Below are positions 42,897-51,601 of a stretch of 64,000 bases of DNA, piece by piece. The stretch lies in the NCBI RefSeq assembly GCF_000403435.2, contig NZ_KE159703.1, positions 394,765 through 458,764 on the forward strand, in the 5' to 3' direction. Position 1 is the stretch's first letter, and every line of letters starts with the position of its first letter. Under the pieces are notes generated by a model. That model ran no database searches and was not told where the DNA came from. It saw nothing but the letters and a program-made list of their open reading frames with translations. Both the position numbers and the translations under genes were made by a program. The stretch comes from Oscillibacter sp. 1-3 (GTDB lineage Bacteria; Bacillota; Clostridia; Oscillospirales; Oscillospiraceae).

Positions 42897-43907
42897 ATGA
42901 GTCAGATATCAAAAGAGTGGCTGGACTTTCTGCGCCAGCAGTTCCCTGTGGGAAGCCGGATCAAGCTTCAGGAGATGAAGGACCCCTACTGCCCTGTGGA
43001 GCCGGGTACCATGGGGACGCTGGAGAGCATCGACGACATCGGCACCTTCCACGTCAAGTGGGACAATGGCCGGGGCCTCGGCCTCGTGCTGGGTGAGGAC
43101 CGGTTTTCCGTCCTGCCCCCGCCCCTCCAGACGCTGAAGCTGTACGCCCCCATGACAGCAAATTTGTTCACATCCGATGAGTACGGCGATGTGAGCGGGG
43201 AGAGCGAACCGCTTAACGGGAAAGAGCTCCGGAGCTATCAGGATCAGATCCTGGCGGCCCTGATCCGGGAACGGAAGCCGGAGGAGGCGGAACGGGGCGT
43301 CATGCACTGGTACGGCAAGGACGACGCCGTGAACCAAAAGGTCCGCTCCGCCCTGTTCACCGCGGAGGAGCGGGAGGGACAGCTCTGGGCGGTGGTGGAA
43401 TGCCAGGTGCAGGATACTTTGACGCCCATGGAACTGGAAACCCTGACTGATTACCTGGGCGGACAGATGTCCGATGGCTGGGGAGAGAGCTTCGAGCAGC
43501 ACGATATTGATGTCGGTGATGGCTGTGAGCTGTACGTCCATCTGTGGAACAGCGATGACTGGAGTATCATGACGGAGCAGGACCGCTTTGATCCTCACTT
43601 TACTGAACGTCTCCCGGAGCTGTGCTATTCGGTCCTGCCGGAGGATGGCTCCCTGATCTGCATCACCAAGGATGCTGGTTGGCAGGCAGCGGAGAACAAC
43701 AGCGAAAAGCCTGGCCTGAACCGCCACATGGCGGACTACCGCAACCGATACCGGGGGATTACCCCGGCTCAGGAGCAGGCCATGCTGAGTGGCTGTCTCC
43801 ATGGCTGGGACTGCCCCGCCGCGGACCCAAAGACCTATGAGCAGGCCCTCCAGTCCCCCACCGATATAGAGGCTGGAATACCGATGGGAGGGATGACTCT
43901 TGGCTAA
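42897..43907 (+). CDS. DUF4314-domain protein
   Basis: The 336-residue protein directly abuts the preceding stop. Residues 15-80 ([40 protein letters not shown]) form the DUF4314 SH3-like domain. The long rest is acidic ([40 protein letters not shown]) and resembles antirestriction DNA mimics in composition. It ends [10 protein letters not shown]. It overlaps the following gene by 8 bp. Confidence 0.75.
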   Translation: MSQISKEWLDFLRQQFPVGSRIKLQEMKDPYCPVEPGTMGTLESIDDIGTFHVKWDNGRGLGLVLGEDRFSVLPPPLQTLKLYAPMTANLFTSDEYGDVSGESEPLNGKELRSYQDQILAALIRERKPEEAERGVMHWYGKDDAVNQKVRSALFTAEEREGQLWAVVECQVQDTLTPMELETLTDYLGGQMSDGWGESFEQHDIDVGDGCELYVHLWNSDDWSIMTEQDRFDPHFTERLPELCYSVLPEDGSLICITKDAGWQAAENNSEKPGLNRHMADYRNRYRGITPAQEQAMLSGCLHGWDCPAADPKTYEQALQSPTDIEAGIPMGGMTLG

Positions 43908-45108
43908 GGTGTTCGACATTTATCTGGCGAAAGCGGACCAGCCGGACAGCGCCGCCTGCGCGGAACTGTCCCTCCCCGCAACGCCCTATGAGATGCAGGA
44001 CGCCTTTGACAAGCTCCGGCTGACAGAGGGCGAAATCCCGTACTGGGAGATCACAGGGTACCGTCAATTCGAGGAACTGTCCTCCGTTTTGAACGATACC
44101 TGCGGGCTGCAGGACCTGAACGCCCTGGCGCAGAAGCTGTCGGAGCTGGATGAACGGCAATGCACCGCCTTCGCAGGACTTCTGGCCATAGAACAGCGAA
44201 AAAATCAGCCCATCCCCATCTCAAGGCTGATTGACATCGCCCATAGCACGGATTGCTGTCATGTGGTGGATACGGCTCTGAACGACTTCCGGCTGGGCCA
44301 GTTCCTGGCGGAAAACGACTTCCTGCCGGAAGCTGTTGATCTGACAGACGAGGTGTTCGAGCTGCTGGACTTCGAGCGGATCGGGCGGGAACACCGTCAG
44401 GCGGAGGGCGGGGTCTTCGTGGAGCGCACCGCGGACCACCCCGGCAGCTATGTGGAACAGCACAGCGCACTGGCGGAGGTGTATAAGCCGCTGGATCTGG
44501 CACCCAAAAAACCGGATTATATATTCCGTGTCGGCGTGATTCACCACCCTGACGCCGTGCCCGGCGCAGATCCCACGAAGGAGGTTTTTCTAAATCTCCC
44601 CGCCGCAGAGGAAGAATTTCAAAAAGCAGAGGAGCAGCTGGGTGACACTGGCTGGCTCGGAACCGTATTTACCAGCTTTGATGGCGTTATACCCGGCATA
44701 GAGCAAATGCTCTATACAACCGAAGATCTGCCGGAGCTGAATCAGCTGTCAGAGAAGCTGTCCGGCATGGAACCGAAAGAATTGACCGCATACAAGGCCC
44801 TGCTGGAAGCCGCAAACTGCCGTGATCTTCTAAGCGCCTCCCTGCTGGCGGATTCGCTGGACAAGTACATTTTCTCTCCGCAGTACAGCTCCCCCATCGA
44901 AGTGGCGAAGGGGGAGCTTTCCACAATTCTCTGTGACCGGGAGGCGGAGATCATCACGCCCTATGTGAACCTGCATCAATACGGGCAGGCGCTGATCCGG
45001 AGCTACAATGGAGTGCTGACCGCCTACGGCCTGATTGAGCGGGTGGATGGGCAGCCGATTCAAGGCGTAGAAGAGAGCCCCACGCAGGGCGGAATGGAGA
45101 TGAAGTGA
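43900..45108 (+). CDS. ArdA-like antirestriction protein
   Basis: Translation probably starts at TTG 43900, inside the end of the previous gene. The 402-residue acidic protein contains two ArdA-type repeats ([20 protein letters not shown] with [20 protein letters not shown], and [20 protein letters not shown] with [20 protein letters not shown]), each followed by a helical part. A DNA-mimic role against restriction enzymes is likely. It ends TQGGMEMK. Confidence 0.72.
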   Translation: MAKVFDIYLAKADQPDSAACAELSLPATPYEMQDAFDKLRLTEGEIPYWEITGYRQFEELSSVLNDTCGLQDLNALAQKLSELDERQCTAFAGLLAIEQRKNQPIPISRLIDIAHSTDCCHVVDTALNDFRLGQFLAENDFLPEAVDLTDEVFELLDFERIGREHRQAEGGVFVERTADHPGSYVEQHSALAEVYKPLDLAPKKPDYIFRVGVIHHPDAVPGADPTKEVFLNLPAAEEEFQKAEEQLGDTGWLGTVFTSFDGVIPGIEQMLYTTEDLPELNQLSEKLSGMEPKELTAYKALLEAANCRDLLSASLLADSLDKYIFSPQYSSPIEVAKGELSTILCDREAEIITPYVNLHQYGQALIRSYNGVLTAYGLIERVDGQPIQGVEESPTQGGMEMK

Positions 45109-45109
45109 C

Positions 45110-46126
45110 ATGGGAGAGTTTGATCATCTGCTGGACCTGCCCGGTACTCCCCAGGAACGGGCGTGGCTGGAGGAGCGGCTGGAGACACTGAGCGTCCGTG
45201 AGGGTTATGTCCGCGCTGCCGACTCTATGCGGCACCCGCCTGAAACCGCGGCTGAGGTTATCAACAGCATTCAGAATCTGTCCGGGTGCGAGATCCATCC
45301 GGCCGGCAGTTACGAGGAATTGGGCCGGTTCAGCCTGGGTCAGGCGTCCAAGCTGCCGGAGGAAGTCCTGCCGTATGTGGACTTCGACCATATCGGGCAG
45401 CAGTTTGAAAACGATCATCCCGGCCTGTTTATTGGGAGCTGCTATGTGGAATATCCGAAAGAGCCGCCGGAACCGGCCTACCGCGGAGAGGGCACCCCTC
45501 TGCCGGAGGACAGCGACTGGAGCGTCAAGCTGAGGCTGGCCTCTCCCGCTGTGCCGGAGGGGGTGTGGCTGCGGCTGCCGGATTATGACGGACAGACGCC
45601 GGAAAAATCCACCGAAGTCACACTTGCGCTGGAGGCACTGCGGGTCAAGTCTCTGGAGGACTGCACCCTGCTGGAGGCCCGGTGTATTCTCCCGGAAGCC
45701 GGGGACCTCATGGAACAGTACGACAGCGTTACGGAGCTGGTCAGGGACGGCGACAATCTTGGCTTCATTCTGGACGAGCAGGGGCAGGGCGAACCCCACT
45801 GGAGGGAAAAGTTCGCCGCCGCCCTGGGGTATGAGGGCTGTCATACTCTGAAATTCGCTCTGGATATCTCGCAGAATCTCTCATGCTACGAGTGGGTGCC
45901 CCGTGACGGTCTGAAAGAGTTTGCCGCGAAAAATCTCCGCTCCTACGGCGTATCGGAAGAGCTGATCCAATCCGGCAATATCCATCTGAAGGACTATGCG
46001 GAGGATCTGCTGGAGACCTCCGGATATATGGAGGCCAGCGGTGAGACCGGCTATCTGATCCGCAACAGCCGGGAATTTGTCCGCGAATACACCGCCCCGG
46101 AACAGGGCGGCATGACCATGCAATGA
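45110..46126 (+). CDS. ArdA-like antirestriction protein
   Basis: The 338-residue acidic protein lies one base after the preceding stop. It shows the ArdA-like pairing of LPGTPQERAWLEERLETLSV with VINSIQNLSGCEIHPAGSYE, and the second unit RLASPAVPEGVWLRLPDYDG with TLALEALRVKSLEDCTLLEA. The C-terminal part (LSCYEWVPRDGLKEFAAKNL) is also seen in related proteins. It ends EQGGMTMQ. It is the last gene before a leader/terminator structure. Confidence 0.7.
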   Translation: MGEFDHLLDLPGTPQERAWLEERLETLSVREGYVRAADSMRHPPETAAEVINSIQNLSGCEIHPAGSYEELGRFSLGQASKLPEEVLPYVDFDHIGQQFENDHPGLFIGSCYVEYPKEPPEPAYRGEGTPLPEDSDWSVKLRLASPAVPEGVWLRLPDYDGQTPEKSTEVTLALEALRVKSLEDCTLLEARCILPEAGDLMEQYDSVTELVRDGDNLGFILDEQGQGEPHWREKFAAALGYEGCHTLKFALDISQNLSCYEWVPRDGLKEFAAKNLRSYGVSEELIQSGNIHLKDYAEDLLETSGYMEASGETGYLIRNSREFVREYTAPEQGGMTMQ

Positions 46127-46157
46127 GTATACCGGCAATGAAAGGTGGTGGTGTCAA

Positions 46158-46196
46158 ATGGGCACAGCCCATACCAGAGAAAAAGTGAATAAGTAA
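46158..46196 (+). other. Possible 12-codon leader peptide before an attenuator
   Basis: AAAGGTGGTGG (46141-46151) is followed by ATG 46158 and 12 codons (MGTAHTREKVNK) ending at TAA 46194-46196, ten bases before a strong terminator hairpin. The layout fits a leader peptide. Its reality cannot be judged from one sequence. Confidence 0.3.
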
Positions 46197-46205
46197 ATCA
46201 TTATA

Positions 46206-46247
46206 GGGGCCGTTTTCCGAAAGGGACAAACGGCCCCTTCTTTTTTT
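46206..46247 (+). terminator. Intrinsic terminator or attenuator before the second gene block
   Basis: GGGGCCGTTT (46206-46215) pairs perfectly with AAACGGCCCC (46228-46237), followed by TTC and seven T (46241-46247). Downstream TTTTTCGGGAA (46254-46264) and GGACAAAAAA before the next ATG repeat the pattern found at 37814-37855. Confidence 0.85.
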
Positions 46248-46288
46248 GCGCTCTTTTTCGGGAAACCGGCCCCGGAAAGGACAAAAAA

Positions 46289-46642
46289 ATGCGGAAGAAT
46301 CAACTGTTGGCCTACCTGAAGGGCGCCTGCTCCGGGCGGAGATATACCGTGAAAGGCGCCGAGCTGGAGCAGGTGCTTCACCTCAGCGGCACGGACCTGA
46401 GGAAGCTGGTAAACCGTCTGCGGCAGGATGGCGTCCCCGTCTGCAGCAGCCGGGACGGATACTTCTACGCCAGAACTGCCGGAGAGGTCTATACCACCAT
46501 TCTCCAGCTCCAGGCCATGGTGCGGGGCCTGGAGGCGGCCATCCACGGCCTGGAGTCCGCGCTGGAACAGTTTGGAGAACCCTGCGGGGCCTCCGATGAA
46601 ACCCGGCAGAGCGGCCCCGGCGGTGAGGAAGGGGGTGGCTGA
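46289..46642 (+). CDS. Winged-helix-like DNA-binding protein
   Basis: The 117-residue protein starts MRKNQLLAYLKGACSGRRYT; residues 1-65 have the helix pattern and wing (LSGTDLRKLVNRLRQDGVPV, SSRDGYFYAR) of a small winged helix. A helical segment with heptad spacing follows (ILQLQAMVRGLEAAIHGLES). It probably binds DNA as a dimer, perhaps in control or replication of the element. GGAAAGGAC precedes the ATG. It overlaps the methylase gene. Confidence 0.65.
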   Translation: MRKNQLLAYLKGACSGRRYTVKGAELEQVLHLSGTDLRKLVNRLRQDGVPVCSSRDGYFYARTAGEVYTTILQLQAMVRGLEAAIHGLESALEQFGEPCGASDETRQSGPGGEEGGG

Positions 46643-47615
46643 CATCGCAAGGCCAGTCATCCCATGGGTGGGCGGGAAGGAAAAGCTGGCACCCTATATC
46701 ACCCAGGTCTTTCCGCCCAACATGAAGCAATATCTGGAGCCTTTCGGCGGCAGTGCCGCCGTACTGCTGAGTATGCCGCCCCGCCCCGGCAGGCTGGACA
46801 TCTACAACGACCTGAATGTGGAACTCAGCAACCTCCATCTCTGCGTAAAAGAACGCTGCAACGCCCTGCTTCGGGAACTGCGCTTCCTCCCCATCCACTC
46901 CAGAGCGGTCTTTGAATTCTATAAGGACTTCGCCGCGCATAAGGAGATCACCCTTCGGAACATCCAGGAGGAGCTGGAGATCCTGGATGACCCGGCGTGC
47001 TTCACCCCGGAACAGGCCGCGGAGCTGCGGCCCATCTTCCAGGAGCGGCTGGAGCTCTATGACGTCCAGCGGGCGGCGGCCTATGTCATGCGGGTCCGGG
47101 GCAGCTTCAACGCCACTACCAACTCCTTCGCGGTTAAGGATCTGAACGTGTCCCGGTTCCTGTACCTCTTCATGTCCGCCTCTGAGCGGCTCCAGGACGT
47201 GGCGATTGAGAACAAGGACGCCATCGAGATCATCCGGGAGCGGGACGGCGTCAACAGGCTCACCTACTGTGACCCACCCTATTTCGGCGCGGAGCGGAGC
47301 TACGACATGGAGATCGCGGCGCAGTACCACACCCGGCTTCACCGGGTTCTGCACAAATGCCGGGGGCCTGTGGCGGTGTCCTACAACGATCACCACTTCA
47401 TCCGCCGCCTGTATGACGACTTCTATATCCTGGCTTTCACACGGGACAATCCCATGGCGAAGCGGAGCGGCGCGCTGTACGGCGAACTGCTCATGACCAA
47501 TTATGATCCCACTCCATTCCTGGCAGATCAGCTGACGCTGTTTGGCGGACAGGAGACGGAAAAGCTCCGGCTGGAGCTGGTGCATACCCCGAAAAAATCA
47601 CTGATTAAACTTTAA
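46596..47615 (+). CDS. D12-class (Dam-type) DNA adenine N6-methyltransferase
   Basis: The core shows the SAM motif IPWVGGKEKLAPYI, YLEPFGGSAAVLL and the catalytic TYCDPPYFG, in the order of the alpha (D12) class like Dam and DpnM. Length is about 339 residues from ATG 46596; GTG 46635, with GAGGAAGG close by, is an alternative start. No restriction endonuclease gene is beside it, so it probably shields the element's DNA from recipient enzymes rather than forming a full restriction system. It overlaps the preceding gene. Confidence 0.9.
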   Translation: MKPGRAAPAVRKGVADIARPVIPWVGGKEKLAPYITQVFPPNMKQYLEPFGGSAAVLLSMPPRPGRLDIYNDLNVELSNLHLCVKERCNALLRELRFLPIHSRAVFEFYKDFAAHKEITLRNIQEELEILDDPACFTPEQAAELRPIFQERLELYDVQRAAAYVMRVRGSFNATTNSFAVKDLNVSRFLYLFMSASERLQDVAIENKDAIEIIRERDGVNRLTYCDPPYFGAERSYDMEIAAQYHTRLHRVLHKCRGPVAVSYNDHHFIRRLYDDFYILAFTRDNPMAKRSGALYGELLMTNYDPTPFLADQLTLFGGQETEKLRLELVHTPKKSLIKL

Positions 47616-47630
47616 TATTGGAGGTTTCCT

Positions 47631-48140
47631 ATGAATTCCCAGAAAATGACAAACTGTAAGAAGTACAACACGGCGGAGTCCGTCGGTCCCCTGTCCCTTC
47701 TCCTCACCTCCAGCGGCATGGAGCTCGGTACGCCTGTCGACATTCAAGCCTCCGAGGACGCCGCGGTGGTTTTGAGAGAGACGATGACGGCCGCGGAGCT
47801 GGTTGGGACCATCCAGTTCCTGCGGACAATTGCGACAAATCTCCTGATCCATCTGGCAAACACATGCGGCCCCTGTGACAACTGCAGCGCGGACTGTCCC
47901 TGCCTTCAGGGTGAGGATGAGTTTCCCATTCCGGACGCACTGCTGGAAGAGGCCGGTATTCCCAAGGGCGCCAAGCTGGACGTCTTCGCGGAGGAGGGCA
48001 CGATCCATATCACCGCCGCGGAGGGACCGGACCTGCGGGATGTGCCGGAGGCTCTTCTGGAGATGTTCCGGCAGACGGGAATCTGTCTGGATGAGCTGGA
48101 CGGTCTGATGCGGGAAAACGGGGTTATCTATGGCGGCTGA
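47631..48140 (+). CDS. Cys-rich protein with an AbrB/SpoVT-like segment
   Basis: The 169-residue protein has a helical N-terminus, a cysteine cluster (CGPCDNCSADCPC, about residues 79-91) able to bind zinc or an iron-sulfur cluster, then a segment that looks like a SpoVT/AbrB swapped-hairpin domain (FPIPDALLEEAGIPKGAKLD, VFAEEGTIHITAAE). AbrB-fold proteins bind DNA, so a metal-bound regulator is possible. GGAGG precedes the ATG. It overlaps the next gene by 11 bp. Confidence 0.62.
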   Translation: MNSQKMTNCKKYNTAESVGPLSLLLTSSGMELGTPVDIQASEDAAVVLRETMTAAELVGTIQFLRTIATNLLIHLANTCGPCDNCSADCPCLQGEDEFPIPDALLEEAGIPKGAKLDVFAEEGTIHITAAEGPDLRDVPEALLEMFRQTGICLDELDGLMRENGVIYGG

Positions 48141-48876
48141 TTTCCCCCATGTGTATCCCTATTCCCGGCAGGAAGCCCAGAGACGAAAAGAGGAGCGGCT
48201 GTACACGGATAGCTTCAAGACAAACGTCAGCTGCGCGAGGGCCGTCGAATGTGCTGTCCGGGACCATTGCAATGGAGCGGACGGAGACCTGACAGAGGGC
48301 TGCGCCTTGTCCGTGCTGGAGCAATACGGATTTAAGCGGGTGAACTTTGTCCTTGCCAATTCGATCTCACAGCTGGATGATCCGGACCAGATCAGCAGTG
48401 CGGTCCGCCAATGGGGACAGAGGACTTTCGTACCCCCGGACCGCAAATACAACATCTATTTCGCGGTGAATGCGGCAGCGCCGCGGCTGGAATCTTTTAT
48501 CCGGCAGGCACAGGAGGCATATCGAGCCCTTGGCCTTTTCGGACCGGAGCACTGCACCGGTGACCGCCACGAGCAGGACTATGCCGGCAAGGTGCTGGTG
48601 ATGAGTCCTGACACGCTCCGGGAGAGCTGCTGGGACCCCCGCAATCAGCTCTGGTACGGTGAGGGGGGCTTTGGCTGCACTCCTCACGCCAGAGGACAGG
48701 CAGTCTTTGCCACCTGCCTGGGAGACGGCGAGCAGACCCGCTGGAACCGCTCCGACTTTGCCGGCGTTCTGGATGAACAGTACCTGCCGGACTGGGCGCG
48801 GGAGAAGCTGGAGGAGCTTCGCGGCCTCCGGCAGGAACCGGAGCAGAGCGGCCCCATCATGGGCGGCATGGGTTGA
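48130..48876 (+). CDS. DUF3849-like protein
   Basis: The 248-residue protein has the conserved run YGFKRVNFVLANSISQLDDP and RTFVPPDRKYNIYFAVNAAA, which I associate with DUF3849 of Clostridia mobile elements. The second half (NQLWYGEGGFGCTPHARGQA, VFATCLGDGEQTRWNRSDFA) also looks well conserved. No enzyme motif is clear. It ends GPIMGGMG. Assignment from memory of the family, not a search. Confidence 0.62.
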   Translation: MAADFPHVYPYSRQEAQRRKEERLYTDSFKTNVSCARAVECAVRDHCNGADGDLTEGCALSVLEQYGFKRVNFVLANSISQLDDPDQISSAVRQWGQRTFVPPDRKYNIYFAVNAAAPRLESFIRQAQEAYRALGLFGPEHCTGDRHEQDYAGKVLVMSPDTLRESCWDPRNQLWYGEGGFGCTPHARGQAVFATCLGDGEQTRWNRSDFAGVLDEQYLPDWAREKLEELRGLRQEPEQSGPIMGGMG

Positions 48877-48888
48877 GGAGGGATATCT

Positions 48889-49242
48889 GTGACGAGGATT
48901 GAGATCCACACATATCTTGCCAAAAAGGTAGAGGCAGCTTGGACGGCCTATGAGGAAGCCATGCTGCAGCGTCCCGCCCGCTCCGTCTTCGCCAAAGCGG
49001 CTGAGATCGATGCCGCCCGCACCTGCTTCGAGGAGCTGGTTCTGAACGCCAAAGCCTATCCGGACGACCTGCTGGAATATCTGCTGCGCTTTGATGATCC
49101 GCTGGAGGCCATGCGGGAGCAGTGGATTCAGGAACAGAATGCGGCCTGCAGCGAGACCTTCAAGCACGCCCTTCGGAGCCTGCGGGAACACGGCCCCGAG
49201 CCGGAAACCGTTCCCGCCACAGGCGGTATGACGCTAAAGTGA
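48889..49242 (+). CDS. DUF3848-like protein
   Basis: GTG 48889 with GAGGAGGG upstream gives a 117-residue helical protein (YLAKKVEAAWTAYEEAMLQR, CFEELVLNAKAYPDDLLEYL). The helical pattern and its place next to the DUF3849-like gene fit DUF3848. It ends ATGGMTLK. Function unknown; partnership with the preceding protein is inferred from adjacency. Confidence 0.58.
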   Translation: MTRIEIHTYLAKKVEAAWTAYEEAMLQRPARSVFAKAAEIDAARTCFEELVLNAKAYPDDLLEYLLRFDDPLEAMREQWIQEQNAACSETFKHALRSLREHGPEPETVPATGGMTLK

Positions 49243-49280
49243 CCCCATTTTATCCAGAATATTTTAAGGAGGAAACGACA

Positions 49281-49655
49281 ATGAAACAGACCCCCACCCC
49301 GGCTCCCGTCCCCCAGCGGGAGATACTCCCCATGCAGGTGGATGTGAAGATCCACTCCCTCCACGCCAGCGGCCCCGTCCTGGCGGACGCCTCCGTCAAC
49401 CTGAACGGCTGCTTCGCCGTCCGGGGCGTGAAGGTGGTGGACGGTAGCAACGGCCCCTTCGTCTCCATGCCCAGCTACAAGGGCAGGGACGGCTACAAGG
49501 ACGTCTGCTTTCCCTGCACCAAGGAGTTCCACCAGCAGTTCCACCAGGCGGTGCTGGACGCCTACCAGCAGTCGCTGACGCAGCTTCCCCAGCGGCAGCA
49601 GGAAAACGGCGGGCAGAGCATGGACGCTCCTCCCGCCCCGGAAATGGGAATGTAA
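49281..49655 (+). CDS. SpoVG-family protein
   Basis: ATG 49281 with AAGGAGG nine bases upstream gives 124 residues. The conserved SpoVG core is plain: VDVKIHSL, ADASVNLNGCFAVRGVKVVD, GPFVSMPSYKGRDGYKDVCF and the C-terminal helix. SpoVG proteins bind DNA or RNA and act in sporulation and gene control in Bacillota. A copy on a conjugative element probably regulates the element or the host. It ends APEMGM, in the style of the neighbouring tails. Confidence 0.9.
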   Translation: MKQTPTPAPVPQREILPMQVDVKIHSLHASGPVLADASVNLNGCFAVRGVKVVDGSNGPFVSMPSYKGRDGYKDVCFPCTKEFHQQFHQAVLDAYQQSLTQLPQRQQENGGQSMDAPPAPEMGM

Positions 49656-49671
49656 AGAGGAGGAAAAGAAC

Positions 49672-50595
49672 ATGAAAAGACTGACCACTGTCTGCGCCCT
49701 GGCCCTGGCGCTGACCATGGCCCTCGCTCCCGCCGCTCACGCGGCGGAGTGGGCCGACCCCGCCCAAGTGTGTTATCCCACCTCTGTTACCAGGAATGAG
49801 GACGGCACCGAGATCCGCAAGATCTATGACCTGTCCCCGGAGGACGATCCCGTCGGGATTCCCCGCTCGGACTTCCAGCAGGACGGGTACCATTATACGC
49901 TGGTGGATCTGCTGAAACAGGAGCTGCCGGAGCATGAGAGCCGCCAGCACACCGAAACGGTGACGCTGGAGAGCAAGAGCAAGGACATGGCCTCTGTGCT
50001 GGCCCTGCTGCCCCAGGAGAAGGAGTTCATCACCGAGGACGGCCTTGCCGGTATCCTGACCCTGCGGCTGGACACGGTGCAGGTGGAGCCTTCCGGCTAT
50101 GCAAGCTCCACCAAGCAGGTCTCCACCACTCGGAGCTATCCCAACCTGGCTGGGCAGGATACCCAGTACATCCCCAAGACCATCCAGGACGGCGGGCGCA
50201 CCCTGACTCTCCAGGACGTCAGCTGGCAGACGGACAACACCGGCAGTCTGGACGGCTATGCCCTGGGTGACCGCTACACCGCAGTGGCCACCTACACCGG
50301 CAGCGCCACCAGCAGCTATATCAAGGGGTACACCGTCTCTGCCGATTACACCGGCACCGTCAGCAGGATTGCGCTGAACAAGACCCGGTATGTGGCCATC
50401 TTCGAGGGTACGCCCCTCCAGCCGGCGGAACCCGCGGAGGAGATTTCGGATATCAACGCCTCCGCCTCCGGCTTCAACTGGCCGCTCCTGCTGGTGCCCC
50501 TGGGCCTCATCGCCGCAGCTGGCGGCGGCATCGGCATCGCTCTGTTCCTCAAGCGGCGCAATGAGCTGGCGGAGGGCAGCGATGGGGATGCCTGA
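49672..50595 (+). CDS. Exported membrane-anchored protein of the surface module
   Basis: The 307-residue protein has a signal peptide (MKRLTTVCALALALTMALAP, cleavage near AHAA), an extracellular beta-rich region, and a C-terminal membrane segment (WPLLLVPLGLIAAAGGGIGI) with a short charged tail (KRRNE). It is thus held in the membrane facing outward. It lies between SpoVG and the sortase genes, so it belongs to the surface/adhesion block of the conjugative element. No LPxTG motif is present. Function unknown. Confidence 0.72.
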   Translation: MKRLTTVCALALALTMALAPAAHAAEWADPAQVCYPTSVTRNEDGTEIRKIYDLSPEDDPVGIPRSDFQQDGYHYTLVDLLKQELPEHESRQHTETVTLESKSKDMASVLALLPQEKEFITEDGLAGILTLRLDTVQVEPSGYASSTKQVSTTRSYPNLAGQDTQYIPKTIQDGGRTLTLQDVSWQTDNTGSLDGYALGDRYTAVATYTGSATSSYIKGYTVSADYTGTVSRIALNKTRYVAIFEGTPLQPAEPAEEISDINASASGFNWPLLLVPLGLIAAAGGGIGIALFLKRRNELAEGSDGDA

Positions 50596-50635
50596 TCCCA
50601 GCCATACATTATAAAAGAAAGGGCTGACAAACACG

Positions 50636-51481
50636 ATGAAGAAATTGACCATGCTGCTTCTGGCTCTGTCCATGGCGGCGTCTCTGGCCGTCCCCGCCAG
50701 CGCCGCCGGGCCCATGGAGTACACCTTTGACGGGACAGGAGACCCGGAGTACGGCAAGCCCACCTCCATTGAGGTAATCTACACCGCAGACGGCGGGGCC
50801 AGGAAGAATGAGGATGTGAGCAAGAATGCCGCCCTCGCGCCGCCCTCTTTCGGGAGTCCCAGCGCCGACACTCTGCACACCGGTACGCCGCTGACGCCCA
50901 ATCTGGCCCCCGGCTATCAGCCGACTGCTGGAGCCGTTATCAACGGCAGCTCCGCCGTGATCCAGTCCCCCGCCATGGGCGGCGGGGCGGCCTCCGGTGC
51001 CGGGGCGCTCTATGTTCCCGGCTCCTCCACCGTGACGGTGACCGATCCCGGCAGCACTTCCAGCGGCTACACGGAGGTGACGGACGACCTCTACTACAGA
51101 GGCGGGCATCTCGGCACACTGGAGATCCCCGCCATTGATTTGGAGGTGAAGATCTACCAGGGCACGGACAGCAGGACCCTGGCAAAGGGTGTGGGCCACT
51201 TTACGGAGACCTCCATCTGGGCTGGAAATGTTGGACTGGCCGCGCACAACCGGGGGACCAATTCCTACTTCGGTCAGATCCACACCCTGGAGGCCGGAGA
51301 CAGGATCACCCTGACCACCAAACTGGGGACCCGGACCTATGAGGTGACCTCTGTGGCCAAGGTCAGCGAGACGGACCGGAGCAGTCTCACTGACACGCGG
51401 GACAACTGTCTGACGCTGTACACCTGCGTCCGGAACGAGCGGGATCTCCGCTGGTGTGTCCGTGCGGTGGAGATTTCCTGA
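50636..51481 (+). CDS. Class D-type sortase
   Basis: The 281-residue protein has a signal-like N-terminus (MKKLTMLLLALSMAASLAVP), a Gly/Ser-rich linker and a C-terminal sortase domain with the catalytic His in AAHNRG, Cys in TLYTCVRNE and Arg in RWCVRA. Sortases join LPxTG-type proteins to cell wall or pilin partners. The likely substrate is the SpaA-type adhesin downstream, which ends LPRTGY. The N-terminus ends in an AxA-like site, so whether the enzyme stays membrane-bound is unclear. Confidence 0.87.
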   Translation: MKKLTMLLLALSMAASLAVPASAAGPMEYTFDGTGDPEYGKPTSIEVIYTADGGARKNEDVSKNAALAPPSFGSPSADTLHTGTPLTPNLAPGYQPTAGAVINGSSAVIQSPAMGGGAASGAGALYVPGSSTVTVTDPGSTSSGYTEVTDDLYYRGGHLGTLEIPAIDLEVKIYQGTDSRTLAKGVGHFTETSIWAGNVGLAAHNRGTNSYFGQIHTLEAGDRITLTTKLGTRTYEVTSVAKVSETDRSSLTDTRDNCLTLYTCVRNERDLRWCVRAVEIS

Positions 51482-51601
51482 CTATGTAATCTGCTTCGTT
51501 TTTACCTTTCTTTTTCTACCTCTCCTCTTCCGCTTTCCCATAGCTTTCAACCCCTCTTTGGGGTATGATGTGGGCAGGAAAAGATCAAGGAGGCGCAGAG
51601 A

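Noticed and set aside
46596-47615. Complete restriction-modification system around the adenine methylase
   Set aside because: No endonuclease-like gene lies next to it; the neighbours are a winged-helix protein and a Cys-rich protein. The same is true for the C5 methylase.
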